64,000 nt of DNA from Novosphingobium sp. (lineage in GTDB: Bacteria > Pseudomonadota > Alphaproteobacteria > Sphingomonadales > Sphingomonadaceae). The notes under the pieces were generated by a model. The model was not told the origin of the DNA and did no database searches. It saw only the letters and a program-made list of their open reading frames with translations. The stretch spans positions 62,001 through 126,000 of the forward strand of contig JADJYM010000004.1 of assembly GCA_016719755.1 (NCBI GenBank), in the 5' to 3' direction. How positions within the stretch are numbered: position 1 is the stretch's first letter; each line of letters begins with the position of its first letter. Both the position numbers and the translations under genes were made by a program. This document shows positions 29,839-38,583 of the stretch, piece by piece.

Positions 29839-30360
29839 ATGCCCGCTGCTCCCAAGCCCGCTACACCCAAGTCCGATAGCGCCGCCCCTCTTCCTGCCGA
29901 TCCCGTGGTTGGACAGGCAGGCATCGCCCTGATCAAGCGCTTCGAAAGCTGCGCGCGCGCGCGCGGCGACGGCCTGTTCGAGGCCTATCCCGATCCCGGC
30001 ACCGGGGGTGCGCCCTGGACCATCGGCTGGGGCGCAACCGGCCGCGACGTGGTGCCGGGCCTGGTCTGGACGCAGCAGCAATGTGATGACCGGCTGGCTG
30101 CCGACCTGGCCCGCTTCGCCCGCGAAGTGGCCCGCGCGCTGCGCGATGCACCCACCAGCCAGAACCAGTTCGATGCCCTGGTCAGTTTCCACTACAACAC
30201 CGGGGCGATTGCCCGGGCCAGCCTTACCCGGCTGCACCGCGCGGGCGATTTTGCCGGCGCCGCGCGGGAATTCGGCAAGTGGGTCAACGCCGGGGGCCGG
30301 CGTCTTGCCGGGCTGGTCCGGCGCCGCGCGGCCGAAGCGGAGCTCTATCTGGCGCCCTGA
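29839..30360 (+). CDS. GH24 (T4-type) lysozyme / endolysin
   Basis: Muramidase cleaving MurNAc-GlcNAc bonds. 173 residues from ATG 29839, preceded by AGGAGG. The N-terminal 20 residues are a Pro/Ala/Lys linker without an obvious signal peptide. The GH24 core has the catalytic glutamate E36 in LIKRFESC, an aspartate at about 52 and T61 in PWTIGWGATG. NQFDALVSFHYNTGA and the Arg-rich end (GLVRRRAAEAELY) follow. No holin, spanin or other phage gene is adjacent. It could be a domesticated phage endolysin or part of a distant tailocin/GTA set. Confidence 0.85.
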   Translation: MPAAPKPATPKSDSAAPLPADPVVGQAGIALIKRFESCARARGDGLFEAYPDPGTGGAPWTIGWGATGRDVVPGLVWTQQQCDDRLAADLARFAREVARALRDAPTSQNQFDALVSFHYNTGAIARASLTRLHRAGDFAGAAREFGKWVNAGGRRLAGLVRRRAAEAELYLAP

Positions 30361-30470
30361 CGCAGAAAAGTTGCAATCCACGACCTGATTTCGCAATTGG
30401 TCCTTGAAAATTCCCTCCGCGATGCCGACCAAGCGACTCGCAACGAATTTCAAGAATCGGGAGTCAGGAC

Positions 30471-31895
30471 ATGCGCGAAGTGCTGCAACACTACATCGAC
30501 GGCAAATGGGTCGACAGCGAAGGCGGCGTCCGCCGCGAGGTGATCAATCCCGCCACGGAAGAACCCTGCGCGGTCATCAGCGTCGGCACCAAGGCCGATG
30601 TCGACAAGGCGGTTGCCGCCGCGCGCCGCGCCTTCAAGACCTGGTCGAAGACCACGCGCGAGGAGCGCCTGGCGGTGCTCAACCGCATTGTCGAGGAATA
30701 CAAGAAGCGCGCTGGCGACCTTGCGGTTGTCATGGCCGAGGAAATGGGCGCGCCTGTTTCCTTCGCGGGCACCGCACAGGTCGGCGCCGGGATCGGCGGC
30801 TTCATGGGCACCATCGCCGCGCTGCAGGACTTCAACTTCCTCGAAGACGGCCCGGGCTACAAGATCGCCTATGAACCGATCGGCGTGGTCGGCATGATCA
30901 CCCCGTGGAACTGGCCGCTCAACCAGATCGCGCTGAAGGTTGCCCCGGCCCTTGCCGCTGGCGACACCATGGTGCTCAAGCCGTCGGAAGAATGCCCCAC
31001 CAACGCCAAGATCTTCGCCGAGATCCTGGATGCCGCGGGCGTGCCGCCGGGCGTGTTCAACCTGGTGCAGGGCGATGGCCCGACCACCGGCAACGCGATC
31101 TCCAGCCATCCGGACGTGGAAATGGTCAGCTTCACCGGCTCGACCCGGGCGGGCATCGCCGTGGCGATCGCCGCCGCGCCAACCGTGAAGCGCGTCCATC
31201 AGGAACTGGGCGGCAAGTCGCCCAACCTGGTCCTGCCCGATGCCGATTTCGCCGCGACCCTGCCCGCCACGCTCAGCGGTCCGCTGGTCAACACCGGCCA
31301 GTCGTGCATCAGCCCGACCAAGGTCCTCGTCCCGCGCGAACGTCTGGCCGAGGCCGAACAGTTCGCGGGCGCGATGTATTCGGCCACCCCGGTGGGCGAT
31401 CCGATGGCCGAAGGCCAGCATCTTGGCCCGGTGGTCAACAAGGCCCAGTTCGACAAGGTGCGCGACCTGATCCAGTCCGCCATCGACGAGGGCGCCAAGC
31501 TGGTCACCGGCGGTCCGGACCTGCCGAGCAATGTCAACCGCGGCTACTACATCCAGCCGACGGTGTTCTCGAACGTCACCCCGGACATGCGCATCGCCAA
31601 GGAGGAAATCTTCGGCCCGGTGGTCACGCTGATCGCCTATGACAGCCTCGATCAGGCGATCGATATGGCCAACGACACCGAATACGGTCTCTCCGCCGCG
31701 ATCTCGGGCGATCCCGCCAAGGCAGCCCCGGTCGCCGCGCAGCTGCGCGCCGGCATGGTCGCGATCAACAACTGGGGCCCCACCCCCGGCGCTCCGTTCG
31801 GCGGCTACAAGCAGTCGGGCAACGGCCGCGAGGGCGGCCTCGCCGGCCTCAAGGACTTCATGGAAATGAAGGCGATCTCCGGCCTGCCGGCCTGA
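30471..31895 (+). CDS. NAD(P)-dependent aldehyde dehydrogenase
   Basis: 474-residue ALDH superfamily enzyme oxidising an unknown aldehyde. Cofactor-binding GVVGMITPWNWPLNQ and SFTGSTRAG (Rossmann loop) are present. The catalytic glutamate is in HQELGGKSPNLV and the catalytic cysteine in NTGQSCISPTKV. PFGGYKQSGNGREGG ends the domain. The start ATG follows GGGAGTCAGG. It is monocistronic, with a 110-bp leader and a strong terminator. Substrate cannot be inferred from context. Confidence 0.93.
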   Translation: MREVLQHYIDGKWVDSEGGVRREVINPATEEPCAVISVGTKADVDKAVAAARRAFKTWSKTTREERLAVLNRIVEEYKKRAGDLAVVMAEEMGAPVSFAGTAQVGAGIGGFMGTIAALQDFNFLEDGPGYKIAYEPIGVVGMITPWNWPLNQIALKVAPALAAGDTMVLKPSEECPTNAKIFAEILDAAGVPPGVFNLVQGDGPTTGNAISSHPDVEMVSFTGSTRAGIAVAIAAAPTVKRVHQELGGKSPNLVLPDADFAATLPATLSGPLVNTGQSCISPTKVLVPRERLAEAEQFAGAMYSATPVGDPMAEGQHLGPVVNKAQFDKVRDLIQSAIDEGAKLVTGGPDLPSNVNRGYYIQPTVFSNVTPDMRIAKEEIFGPVVTLIAYDSLDQAIDMANDTEYGLSAAISGDPAKAAPVAAQLRAGMVAINNWGPTPGAPFGGYKQSGNGREGGLAGLKDFMEMKAISGLPA

Positions 31896-31920
31896 TCCCT
31901 CTCACCCTGAGCGAATAACC

Positions 31921-31956
31921 AGCCCCCTTCCCGCGCCCGCGCGGGGAGGGGGCTTT
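31921..31956 (+). terminator. Rho-independent terminator after the aldehyde dehydrogenase
   Basis: 16-bp stem (31921-31936 with 31939-31954, one G-U pair), 2-nt spacer as written, then TTT. It begins 26 bp after the stop codon. The T-run is short but the stem is very strong. Confidence 0.8.
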
Positions 31957-32074
31957 CGTTGGGGTGGACGATGCTCGGAAGCCTGCCGCAGCCGCCCGCA
32001 GCGCGCCGGGCGGAACCCGGCGGGCGGGTCGCAAGCAATGATCAGAGCAAAAACAGACGGTCGCAGCGCGCCGT

Positions 32075-32929
32075 TCAGATGTCCAGGCGGTACTGGTCCT
32101 GGCCGCCGTGGGCGCCGTCCTTGGTGCTGCCCTGGAGCGGCATCGCCTCGCTGCGCCGCGTGGTCGCGGTGGCGGCGATCAGGCGGTCCTGTTCCTCGTC
32201 GGTGAAGCGCAGCCAGCCATCGCGGGTCAGGCGCTCGAGCGGGCGGTAGCGGACCTTGTACTGCATCCGCACCGAGCCTTCGACCCAATAGCCCAGATAG
32301 ACAAATGGCAGGCCCTCATCCGCAGCCCGGCGGATGTGATCGAGGATGATGTAGTTGCCAAGCCCGCTGCGCCGCGGATGCTCGGGATCATAGAAGCTGT
32401 AGATCATCGACAGCCCATCACCCTGCCGGTCGGTCAGGCAGGCGCCGACGAGGCGACCGGGCGTGCCGTCCGCGTTGGGTTCGCGGTATTCGATCACATA
32501 ACTGTCGACCGGGGTGTGTTCCACCATGTCGGCGAAATCGACCTCGTCCATCGTTGCCATGCCGCCGCCGGGATGGCGCGCGCCAAGGTAGCGCTGGAGC
32601 AGTTCAAACTGTTCGGCGGTCGACCAGGGGCGGCAGGCGGTGGCGATCAGGTCGCAATTGGCCTTGAGTGTGCGCTTCTGGGTGGACGAGGCGCGGAATT
32701 CGTCCGCCGCAACCCGCACCGAAACGCAGGCGTTGCAGCCCGCGCAGGACGGGCGATAGGCGACCGTCTGGCTGCGGCGGAAGCCGATCCGGCCCAGCGC
32801 GTCGTTCAGTTCATCCGCGTGCGGGCCCTTGAGCTCGGTAAACACCTTCCGCTCGCTGCGCCCCGGCAGATAGGGGCACGGCGCCGGGCTCGTGACAAAG
32901 AACCGGGGGAAGCGAACGGGTGCCGTCAC
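32075..32929 (-). CDS. bpt: Aspartate/glutamate leucyltransferase Bpt
   Basis: Transfers Leu from Leu-tRNA to N-terminal Asp/Glu, marking proteins for ClpS/ClpAP degradation (N-degron pathway). 284 residues. Cysteine-containing N-terminal motif [20 protein letters not shown], the second block [16 protein letters not shown] and [20 protein letters not shown] with YLGYWVEGS are characteristic of the ATE/Bpt family. Bacterial origin favours Bpt rather than arginyltransferase. Transcribed alone. Confidence 0.94.
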   Translation of the reverse strand: MTAPVRFPRFFVTSPAPCPYLPGRSERKVFTELKGPHADELNDALGRIGFRRSQTVAYRPSCAGCNACVSVRVAADEFRASSTQKRTLKANCDLIATACRPWSTAEQFELLQRYLGARHPGGGMATMDEVDFADMVEHTPVDSYVIEYREPNADGTPGRLVGACLTDRQGDGLSMIYSFYDPEHPRRSGLGNYIILDHIRRAADEGLPFVYLGYWVEGSVRMQYKVRYRPLERLTRDGWLRFTDEEQDRLIAATATTRRSEAMPLQGSTKDGAHGGQDQYRLDI

Positions 32930-33103
32930 GGGCCTGGGGGATCCTTTGCCGGGGGTTGCGGTAATCCACTATGCCCAGCGCGCGCCTGCGTTGAAAGTCT
33001 TTTAACCACAAATCTGGGTAAACAGGTGCTTACTATGCACAACAGGCGCCCGGCCGGGCCGCAGCAGCGCCCGGACGAGTCGCCGCTGGTTAACGGCGCG
33101 GGA

Positions 33104-34342
33104 TCAGTTGAGCTCGACGGCGGTTACCGAATAGCCCTTTTCGCGCAGCGTCTCGATCAGGTCGTCAAGCTGTTCGCGGTCGCGCGCCTCACACTCGATG
33201 TCGGTGATCAGGCCCTTGGCGGGCAGGTGCGTGAAGATCCGCTGGTGGTAGATCTCGATGATGTTGACGTTGTGCCGGTCAAATTCACGCATCACCTTGT
33301 AGAGCGCGCCGGGGCGGTCCTGCAGGGTCAGCCGCAGCCGCGCCAGTCGGCCCGAACGGGCGAGATCGCGCAGCAGCACGTTGGCGAGCAGGCGCGTGTC
33401 GATGTTGCCACCGGTGATCGGGATGCCGATCTTGCGCCCCTTGAAGCGGTTGGGATGGGCCAGAACCGCCGCCAGCCCCGCCGCGCCCGCGCCTTCGGCC
33501 ACGGTCTTTTCGATCTGGAGCAGCAGCGAAACCGCGCTTTCCAGCGAGGCTTCGCTGACCAGCACCATGTCATCCAGAAGCTTGCGCAGGATCAGCGAGG
33601 TAAACTCGCCCGGTTCCTTCACCGCGATGCCTTCGGCCAGGGTATCCCCGCCGCAGGGCAGATCGTTGTGCTTCAGGCGGTTGTACATCGAGGGGAACAG
33701 TTCCGCCTCCACCCCGATCAGGCCGATCTCGGGCTTGATCGCGCGGGCCGCCGTGCCCATGCCCGAAGCCAGCCCGCCCCCGCCAACCGGGATCACCAGC
33801 ATGTCGAGTTCGGGCACCTGCTCCAGCATTTCGAGCGCCACGGTGCCCTGCCCGGCGGCGACATGGGGATCGTCGAACGGGTGGACGAAGGTCAGGCCAA
33901 GTTCGGCTTCCAGCTTGCGGGCGTGGGCATAGGCCTCGTCATAGGTCTCGCCCTCCAGCACTACCTTGCCGCCAACCGCCTCGGTCTGCATCACTTTCAC
34001 CACCGGGGTGGTGCGCGGCATGACGATGGTTACCGGCATGCCCAGCCGGGTGCCATGATAGGACAGCCCCTGCGCGTGATTGCCTGCCGAAGCCGCAATC
34101 ACGCCGCGATCGCGCTGTTCCTGGCTGAGTTGCAACATGGCGTTGAGCGCGCCGCGCTCCTTGTAGGCGGCGGTGAACTGCAGGTTTTCGAACTTCAGCC
34201 AGATGTCCGCGCCGGTGATCTGCGACAGCGTGCGGCTGTAATCCATCGCGGTGCGCATCACGTGCCCCTCGATCCGCGCCGCGGCGGCGCGGACATCATC
34301 GAGAGTGAGCAGCGAGGCGGCATCGGCGGCAAGGTCGGTCAT
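33104..34342 (-). CDS. ilvA: Threonine ammonia-lyase (IlvA-type, with ACT domain)
   Basis: PLP-dependent deamination of threonine to 2-oxobutyrate, first step toward isoleucine. The start was set at ATG 34342 (MTDLAADAASLLTLDDV). The frame is open far upstream, but that part is antisense to the DUF4402 gene. 412 residues. The PLP lysine is K61 in FTAAYKERGALN, SAGNHAQG and the PLP-phosphate loop PVGGGGLASG follow. A C-terminal ACT-like domain from about residue 330 (RLRLTLQDRPGALYKVMREF) suggests allosteric control. Single ACT domain with this length resembles the catabolic/biosynthetic hybrid group. Confidence 0.93.
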   Translation of the reverse strand: MTDLAADAASLLTLDDVRAAAARIEGHVMRTAMDYSRTLSQITGADIWLKFENLQFTAAYKERGALNAMLQLSQEQRDRGVIAASAGNHAQGLSYHGTRLGMPVTIVMPRTTPVVKVMQTEAVGGKVVLEGETYDEAYAHARKLEAELGLTFVHPFDDPHVAAGQGTVALEMLEQVPELDMLVIPVGGGGLASGMGTAARAIKPEIGLIGVEAELFPSMYNRLKHNDLPCGGDTLAEGIAVKEPGEFTSLILRKLLDDMVLVSEASLESAVSLLLQIEKTVAEGAGAAGLAAVLAHPNRFKGRKIGIPITGGNIDTRLLANVLLRDLARSGRLARLRLTLQDRPGALYKVMREFDRHNVNIIEIYHQRIFTHLPAKGLITDIECEARDREQLDDLIETLREKGYSVTAVELN

Positions 34343-34463
34343 CGCGCCGGGCCGTAAAGGAAAGCCGCCATTCTTGCAAACCGCTACTGCGCGGGCGGGC
34401 GCTGTTAAGATGTTAACCACGCCTGTTGGGCGCTTCGACACACTGCGCCGGTAGCATTTACCA

Positions 34464-34505
34464 CCTGAACCAGGGTGCGGCCGCTGATGGCCCCGCAGGT
34501 TCAGG
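34464..34505 (+). promoter_or_regulatory. Leader hairpin next to the ribosome-binding site of the DUF4402 gene
   Basis: CCTGAACC (34464-34471) pairs with GGTTCAGG (34498-34505). Inside it TGCGG pairs with CCGCA, and CC with GG. The outer right arm runs directly into the G-rich Shine-Dalgarno at 34504-34512. In the mRNA this could form a two-tier stem beside the start ATG 34517. Confidence 0.5.
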
Positions 34506-34516
34506 GGGGAAGAAGC

Positions 34517-35023
34517 ATGGCCGGGCGCCAGCCACGATACGCGATCGCCGCAATGCTGGGCAGCCTGGCTGCCGGCACACCCGGCGCGGCCCTGGCCGCC
34601 ACGGCGGCAACCGGAACCGCGCAGGCGCAGGTGCTGGAGGAAATCCAGTTCGCCGTGCTGCTCGACATGGATTTCGGCAAAGTCGCGGTTGGCACCGCTG
34701 GCGGCACGGTCGAGCTTGATCCCGGCTCGGGCAGCCGGGCCTGTGACCCCGCGCTGGTCTGCGTCGGCAGCTTCGCGATGTCGCGGCTGCAGCTCAGCGG
34801 ATCGGATGCCAACGTCATGGTCAATTTCGATCCCGCCTTCCTGCTGACCGGCCCCGGCCAGCCGATCATTGCCGAACCCCGGTTCCCCGGCGGCCCCGGC
34901 GCGGTGATCCATCTGAGCGGCGGCGCGGCGGTGGTGAACTTCGGCGCGCGGCTGCATATCAATGCCAATCAGGCTCCGGGTTCCTACTCTGGCCAGTTCT
35001 CGGTCCATCTCGAATACAACTGA
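34517..35023 (+). CDS. Secreted DUF4402 protein
   Basis: 168 residues with a Sec-type signal peptide (MAGRQPRYAIAAMLGSLAAG..., predicted cleavage around residues 25-36). The mature part follows the DUF4402 pattern: opening FAVLLDMDFGKVAVGTAGGT, then RLQLSGSDANVMVNFDP, then the closing QAPGSYSGQFSVHLEYN. DUF4402 proteins are beta-rich, exported, and often pilin-like or surface-associated; their roles are mostly unknown. ATG 34517 has a good GGGGGGAAG site; an in-frame ATG at 34487 is a weaker alternative. Two cysteines (CDPALVC) may form a disulfide. Confidence 0.8.
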   Translation: MAGRQPRYAIAAMLGSLAAGTPGAALAATAATGTAQAQVLEEIQFAVLLDMDFGKVAVGTAGGTVELDPGSGSRACDPALVCVGSFAMSRLQLSGSDANVMVNFDPAFLLTGPGQPIIAEPRFPGGPGAVIHLSGGAAVVNFGARLHINANQAPGSYSGQFSVHLEYN

Positions 35024-35105
35024 TTCCACGCCCCCGGGCAGCTGACACATCGGGCTGTGGCATGAGGCGCTGGATTTGCGCGCCGCAGGCTTTAAAGACT
35101 GGGGC

Positions 35106-36002
35106 ATGAACCAGCCCAAGAACGTATCCTTCCTGGGCCTTGGGGTGATGGGCGGCGCGATGGCGCGGCATATCGCCAAGGCCGGGCACCACCTCACGAT
35201 CTACAACCGCTCGCCCGAACGCGCGCGCCGCTGGCAGCTGGCCAATCCCGGCCTTGCGGTCCGCGTCGCGGAAAGCCCGGCGCAGGCGGCCGAAGGCGCG
35301 GACGTGGTGCTGACCTGCGTCGGCAATGACGATGATCTGGCCGATGTCGTGCTTGGCCCCACCGGGGTCTTCGCGGGGATCGGGCGCGGCGCGGTGTTCA
35401 TCGATCACACCACGGTTTCGGCGCGGATCGCCCGCCAGATCCAGGTCGAGGCCCGCGATCTTGAGGTCCACTGCGTCGATGCTCCTGTCACCGGCGGGCA
35501 GGCCGGCGCGGAGAACGGCACGCTCAGCATCATGTGCGGCGGGCGCGAAGCGGCGGTGGAAGCCGCGCGCCCGATCATGTCGGCCTATGCCAAGCGGATC
35601 GTCCATGTCGGCAAGGCGGGCGCGGGGCAAACCACCAAGATGGTCAACCAGATCGCCTTTTCCGGGATCATCGCCACCCTGTCCGAAGCGCTGCGCTTTG
35701 CCGAGGCCGCGCATCTCGATCTCGACAAGGTCTACGAGGCGATCTCTGGCGGAGCCTCGCAAAGCTGGCAGATGGACAACCGCTGGCACACTATGGCCAA
35801 GGACCAGTTCGATTTCGGCTTCGCGGTCGACTGGATGCGCAAGGATCTGGGCGTCGCGCTTGACGAAGGCCGCTCGCTGGGTGTCTCGCTGCCGGTCACG
35901 GCGCTGATCGACCAGTTCTATGCCGAGGTCCAGACGCTGGGCGGTGGGCGGCAGGATACCTCTGCCCTGGTCCGCCGCCTGCCCCGGAAGAAGCAGGCGT
36001 GA
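35106..36002 (+). CDS. 3-hydroxyisobutyrate dehydrogenase-family NAD(P) oxidoreductase
   Basis: Beta-hydroxyacid dehydrogenase of unknown substrate, 298 residues from ATG 35106. Rossmann loop FLGLGVMGGAMA (9-20), substrate-binding DAPVTGGQAGAENGTL at 125-140 and the catalytic lysine K178 in GQTTKMVNQI are present. The C-terminal helical domain ends with FYAEVQTLGGGRQDTSAL. Family members act on 3-hydroxyisobutyrate, tartronate semialdehyde or 6-phosphogluconate-like acids. Its stop overlaps the next gene's GTG. Confidence 0.88.
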   Translation: MNQPKNVSFLGLGVMGGAMARHIAKAGHHLTIYNRSPERARRWQLANPGLAVRVAESPAQAAEGADVVLTCVGNDDDLADVVLGPTGVFAGIGRGAVFIDHTTVSARIARQIQVEARDLEVHCVDAPVTGGQAGAENGTLSIMCGGREAAVEAARPIMSAYAKRIVHVGKAGAGQTTKMVNQIAFSGIIATLSEALRFAEAAHLDLDKVYEAISGGASQSWQMDNRWHTMAKDQFDFGFAVDWMRKDLGVALDEGRSLGVSLPVTALIDQFYAEVQTLGGGRQDTSALVRRLPRKKQA

Positions 36003-37669
36003 AGCCAGCGCTGTTGGCGGGACTGGCCTTTGCCGCCCTCGCCGCCCCGGTCCAGGCCGATACCCTGATCGACAATGTCGATGGCGTCACCGTGGACGCG
36101 ACTGGCGGCATCGACCGCTTCACCGGGCTGCTGATCGGCACGGACGGCCGGATCGTGCAGGTGCTGCGCCGGGGAGAGAAACGCCCGGCGCGGCCCGATT
36201 ACCTGATCGACGCCAAGGGCGCGATCCTCGTCCCCGGCATGATTGACGCGCACGGCCATGTCATGGGGCTGGGCTTTGCGGCGCTGACGCTCGACCTGTC
36301 GGCCGCCACCTCGCTGGCCGAGGCGCAGGCGATGATCGCCGCCTATGCCAGGGCCCACCCCGACCGGCCGTGGATCCTGGGGCGCGGCTGGAACCAGGAG
36401 TTGTGGGCTGAAAAGCGCTTTCCCACCGCTGCCGAGCTGGACGCGGCGGTTGCCGACCGCCCGGTCTGGCTGACCCGGGTCGATGGCCATGCCGGCTGGG
36501 CCAATACTCTGGCGCTGACGGCGGCGGGCGTCACGCCAGCGACCAAAGACCCGGCGGGCGGGCGGATCGAGCGCGCGGCACCCGGCGGCAAGCCCGCCGG
36601 GGTGCTGATCGACACCGCGACGGACCTGGTCGACAAGGTCGTCCCCCCGCCCCGCCCCGAGGACCGCGACCTCGCGCTTGCCAGGGCGCAGGAAATCCTG
36701 CTCTCGGTCGGGGTGACGGCAATTGCCGACATGGGCACCACCATCGAGGACTGGCAGGCCTATCGCCGCGCCGGGGACACCGGGCGGCTGCGGGTGCGGA
36801 TCATGGGCTATGCCGCCGGGACAGGGGCCATGGCCCTGATCGGCGGGCCGGGTCCGACTCCCTGGCTGTATGACGACCGGCTGCGGCTCAACGGCGTGAA
36901 ACTCTACGCCGACGGCGCGCTGGGATCGCGCGGGGCCAGCCTCAAGGCGCCCTATGCCGATGCGCCGGGCACCAGCGGCCTGCGCATCACCGGCGATACC
37001 CAGCTGCGCAACATGATGAGCCGCGCCGCCTTCGACAAGTTTCAGGTCGCGGTTCACGCGATCGGGGACGAGGCCAATGCCTCTGCCATCGCCGCGATCG
37101 AGGACCTTGCCGCGACCTATGGCGGCGACCGGCGCTGGCGGCTGGAACACGCGCAGGTGGTCGATCCCGCCGATATCGCGCGGCTGGGCAGGAACGGGAT
37201 CGTCGTATCGATGCAGCCCGCGCACCAGACCAGCGACCGGCTGATGGCCGAAGCCCGGCTGGGACCGGCGCGGCTGGCGGGCGCCTATGCCTGGAAATCG
37301 GTGCAGGCCAGCGGCGCGAAGCTGGCTTTCGGATCGGACACCCCGGTCGAGCCGCCCAGTCCGTTCCTGGGTTTTTCCGCCGCGATCAGTCGGCAGGATT
37401 CCAAGGGTGAACCCTTTGGCGGCTGGCAACCGCAAGAGCGGCTGACCCGTGAGGAAACGCTGGCGGCCTATACCGCGAATGCCGCCTATGCCGGGTTTGC
37501 CGATGGCCGGTTCGGACGCCTGGTCAAAGGCGAGCGTGCAGACTTCCTGCTGCTCGACACCGATCCGCTGATGGCCAGCCCCACGCAGGTGGCGCAGACC
37601 AGGGTGCTGGAAACCTGGGTGAACGGGCAGCCGGTCTATCGCCGCGATACAGCCGCCGGGGCAAGATAG
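35999..37669 (+). CDS. Exported amidohydrolase (YtcJ-like)
   Basis: Metal-dependent hydrolase of unknown substrate, 556 residues. A signal peptide (MKPALLAGLAFAALAAPVQA) predicts periplasmic location. Metal ligands of the amidohydrolase fold: HGH in MIDAHGHVMG, a probable carbamylated lysine in GVKLYADGALGSRG, histidines in AVHAIGDEAN and LEHAQVVD, and aspartate in FGSDTPVEPP. The GTG start at 35999 overlaps the preceding stop (GTGA), so it is probably co-transcribed with the beta-hydroxyacid dehydrogenase. The pair might process a common metabolite, but this is inference. Confidence 0.87.
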   Translation: MKPALLAGLAFAALAAPVQADTLIDNVDGVTVDATGGIDRFTGLLIGTDGRIVQVLRRGEKRPARPDYLIDAKGAILVPGMIDAHGHVMGLGFAALTLDLSAATSLAEAQAMIAAYARAHPDRPWILGRGWNQELWAEKRFPTAAELDAAVADRPVWLTRVDGHAGWANTLALTAAGVTPATKDPAGGRIERAAPGGKPAGVLIDTATDLVDKVVPPPRPEDRDLALARAQEILLSVGVTAIADMGTTIEDWQAYRRAGDTGRLRVRIMGYAAGTGAMALIGGPGPTPWLYDDRLRLNGVKLYADGALGSRGASLKAPYADAPGTSGLRITGDTQLRNMMSRAAFDKFQVAVHAIGDEANASAIAAIEDLAATYGGDRRWRLEHAQVVDPADIARLGRNGIVVSMQPAHQTSDRLMAEARLGPARLAGAYAWKSVQASGAKLAFGSDTPVEPPSPFLGFSAAISRQDSKGEPFGGWQPQERLTREETLAAYTANAAYAGFADGRFGRLVKGERADFLLLDTDPLMASPTQVAQTRVLETWVNGQPVYRRDTAAGAR

Positions 37670-37693
37670 AAACCCAACCGGAGCCGCCCCTCT

Positions 37694-37761
37694 CCGTTCG
37701 TGTCGAGCACAGTGGAGACACCTGCGCGCAACGTGTCTCGACTACGCTCGACGCGAGCCGG
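37694..37761. repeat. Degenerate copy of the GTTCGTGTCGAG palindrome
   Basis: Left arm 37694-37722 differs from the 17914 arm at about four positions; right arm 37732-37761 at about four with one inserted base. It lies between the converging amidohydrolase and tatC genes, the same position type as the 17914 copy, and may act as a bidirectional terminator. Confidence 0.8.
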
Positions 37762-37776
37762 ACGTCGGATGGGAAA

Positions 37777-38583
37777 TCATGGCGATTCGGCAGGCGTGGT
37801 GTTGGCTTCCTCGGCCGCCGCAGCCCTGGCGTCCGCCGCCTCGGTAAAGCGCATCACCAGCAGCGCGCTTTCGAACAGCAGGATCAGCGGGATCAGCAGC
37901 ATCAGCTGCGAGATCACGTCCGGCGGCGTCACGACTGCCGCCAGCACGGTCATCGCCACGATCACATAGCGCCGCGCCGAAACCAGTTGCGCCCGGCTGA
38001 CAATCCCTGCGCGGTTGAGCAGCAGCAGCAGCACCGGCAGCAGGAAACTGATCCCGAAAGCGAGGATGAACTGCATCACCAGACTGAGGTAGTCCCCGGT
38101 GCCCGGCAGAGCCTCCATCTGCAATCCGCCCTTCTCGCCCTCGAAGTTCAGGAAGAAACGGAAAGCGGTTGGCATCACCACGTAATAGGCCAGCGCCGCC
38201 CCGGCGGTGAACAGGATCGGCGTTGCCAGCAGAAAGGGCAGGAAGGCCCGCTTTTCCTTGGCGTAAAGCCCGGGCGCGACGAACGCCCACAGCTGGTTGG
38301 CAATGATCGGAAAGCAGACGAAGAAGGCCGCGAACAGCGACACCTTCAGCTCGACGAAGAACGCCTCGTAAAGCTTGGTGTAGATCAGCTTGCCCTGTCC
38401 GGGCGGGAAGGCCGCCGTCAGCGGGCGAACCAGGAAGCCGAAGATCTCATCGGCAAAATGGAAGCAGACGGCAAAGGCGATGGCCAGAGCGATCACGCAG
38501 CGCAGCAGGCGGGTGCGCAGTTCGATCAGGTGATCGAGCAGCGGCGCCTGGCTATCGTCGATGTCGCGAATCTTGAAGACCAT
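37777..38583 (-). CDS. tatC: Twin-arginine translocase subunit TatC
   Basis: Receptor for twin-arginine signal peptides in the inner membrane. 268 residues with six TM segments. The N-terminal cytoplasmic LLDHLIELRTRLLRC with conserved glutamate, and the periplasmic loop with ALYEAFFVELK-like sequence (KLYEAFFVELKVSL), are typical. FFFVCFPII... and AGAALAYYVVMPTAF match the family. The C-terminal tail is Ala/Glu-rich. ATG 38583 overlaps the tatB stop (TGATG). It is the last gene of the tatABC run. Confidence 0.97.
   Translation of the reverse strand: MVFKIRDIDDSQAPLLDHLIELRTRLLRCVIALAIAFAVCFHFADEIFGFLVRPLTAAFPPGQGKLIYTKLYEAFFVELKVSLFAAFFVCFPIIANQLWAFVAPGLYAKEKRAFLPFLLATPILFTAGAALAYYVVMPTAFRFFLNFEGEKGGLQMEALPGTGDYLSLVMQFILAFGISFLLPVLLLLLNRAGIVSRAQLVSARRYVIVAMTVLAAVVTPPDVISQLMLLIPLILLFESALLVMRFTEAADARAAAAEEANTTPAESP

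Noticed and set aside
29839..30360. Prophage
   Set aside because: Only one phage-type gene is present; no integrase, structural genes or attachment repeats were seen nearby.
31990..32040. CGCCGGG/CCCGGCG hairpin after bpt as a terminator
   Set aside because: Short stem and no T-run on the relevant strand; too common in this base composition.
34405..34422. TTAA half-sites (TTAAGATGTTAA) as a possible CtrA box
   Set aside because: The CtrA consensus needs a 7-bp gap between TTAA halves; here it is 4 bp.
34464..34475. CCTGAACCAGGG shared by the leaders of the DUF4402 gene and cpaA (49897-49908)
   Set aside because: A 12-mer shared twice in 64 kb of GC-rich sequence is expected by chance, and the distance to the start codon differs (41 and 9 bp).
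34343..35197. Upstream extension of the ilvA reading frame
   Set aside because: It is antisense to the DUF4402 gene and the IlvA family begins at the ATG at 34342.
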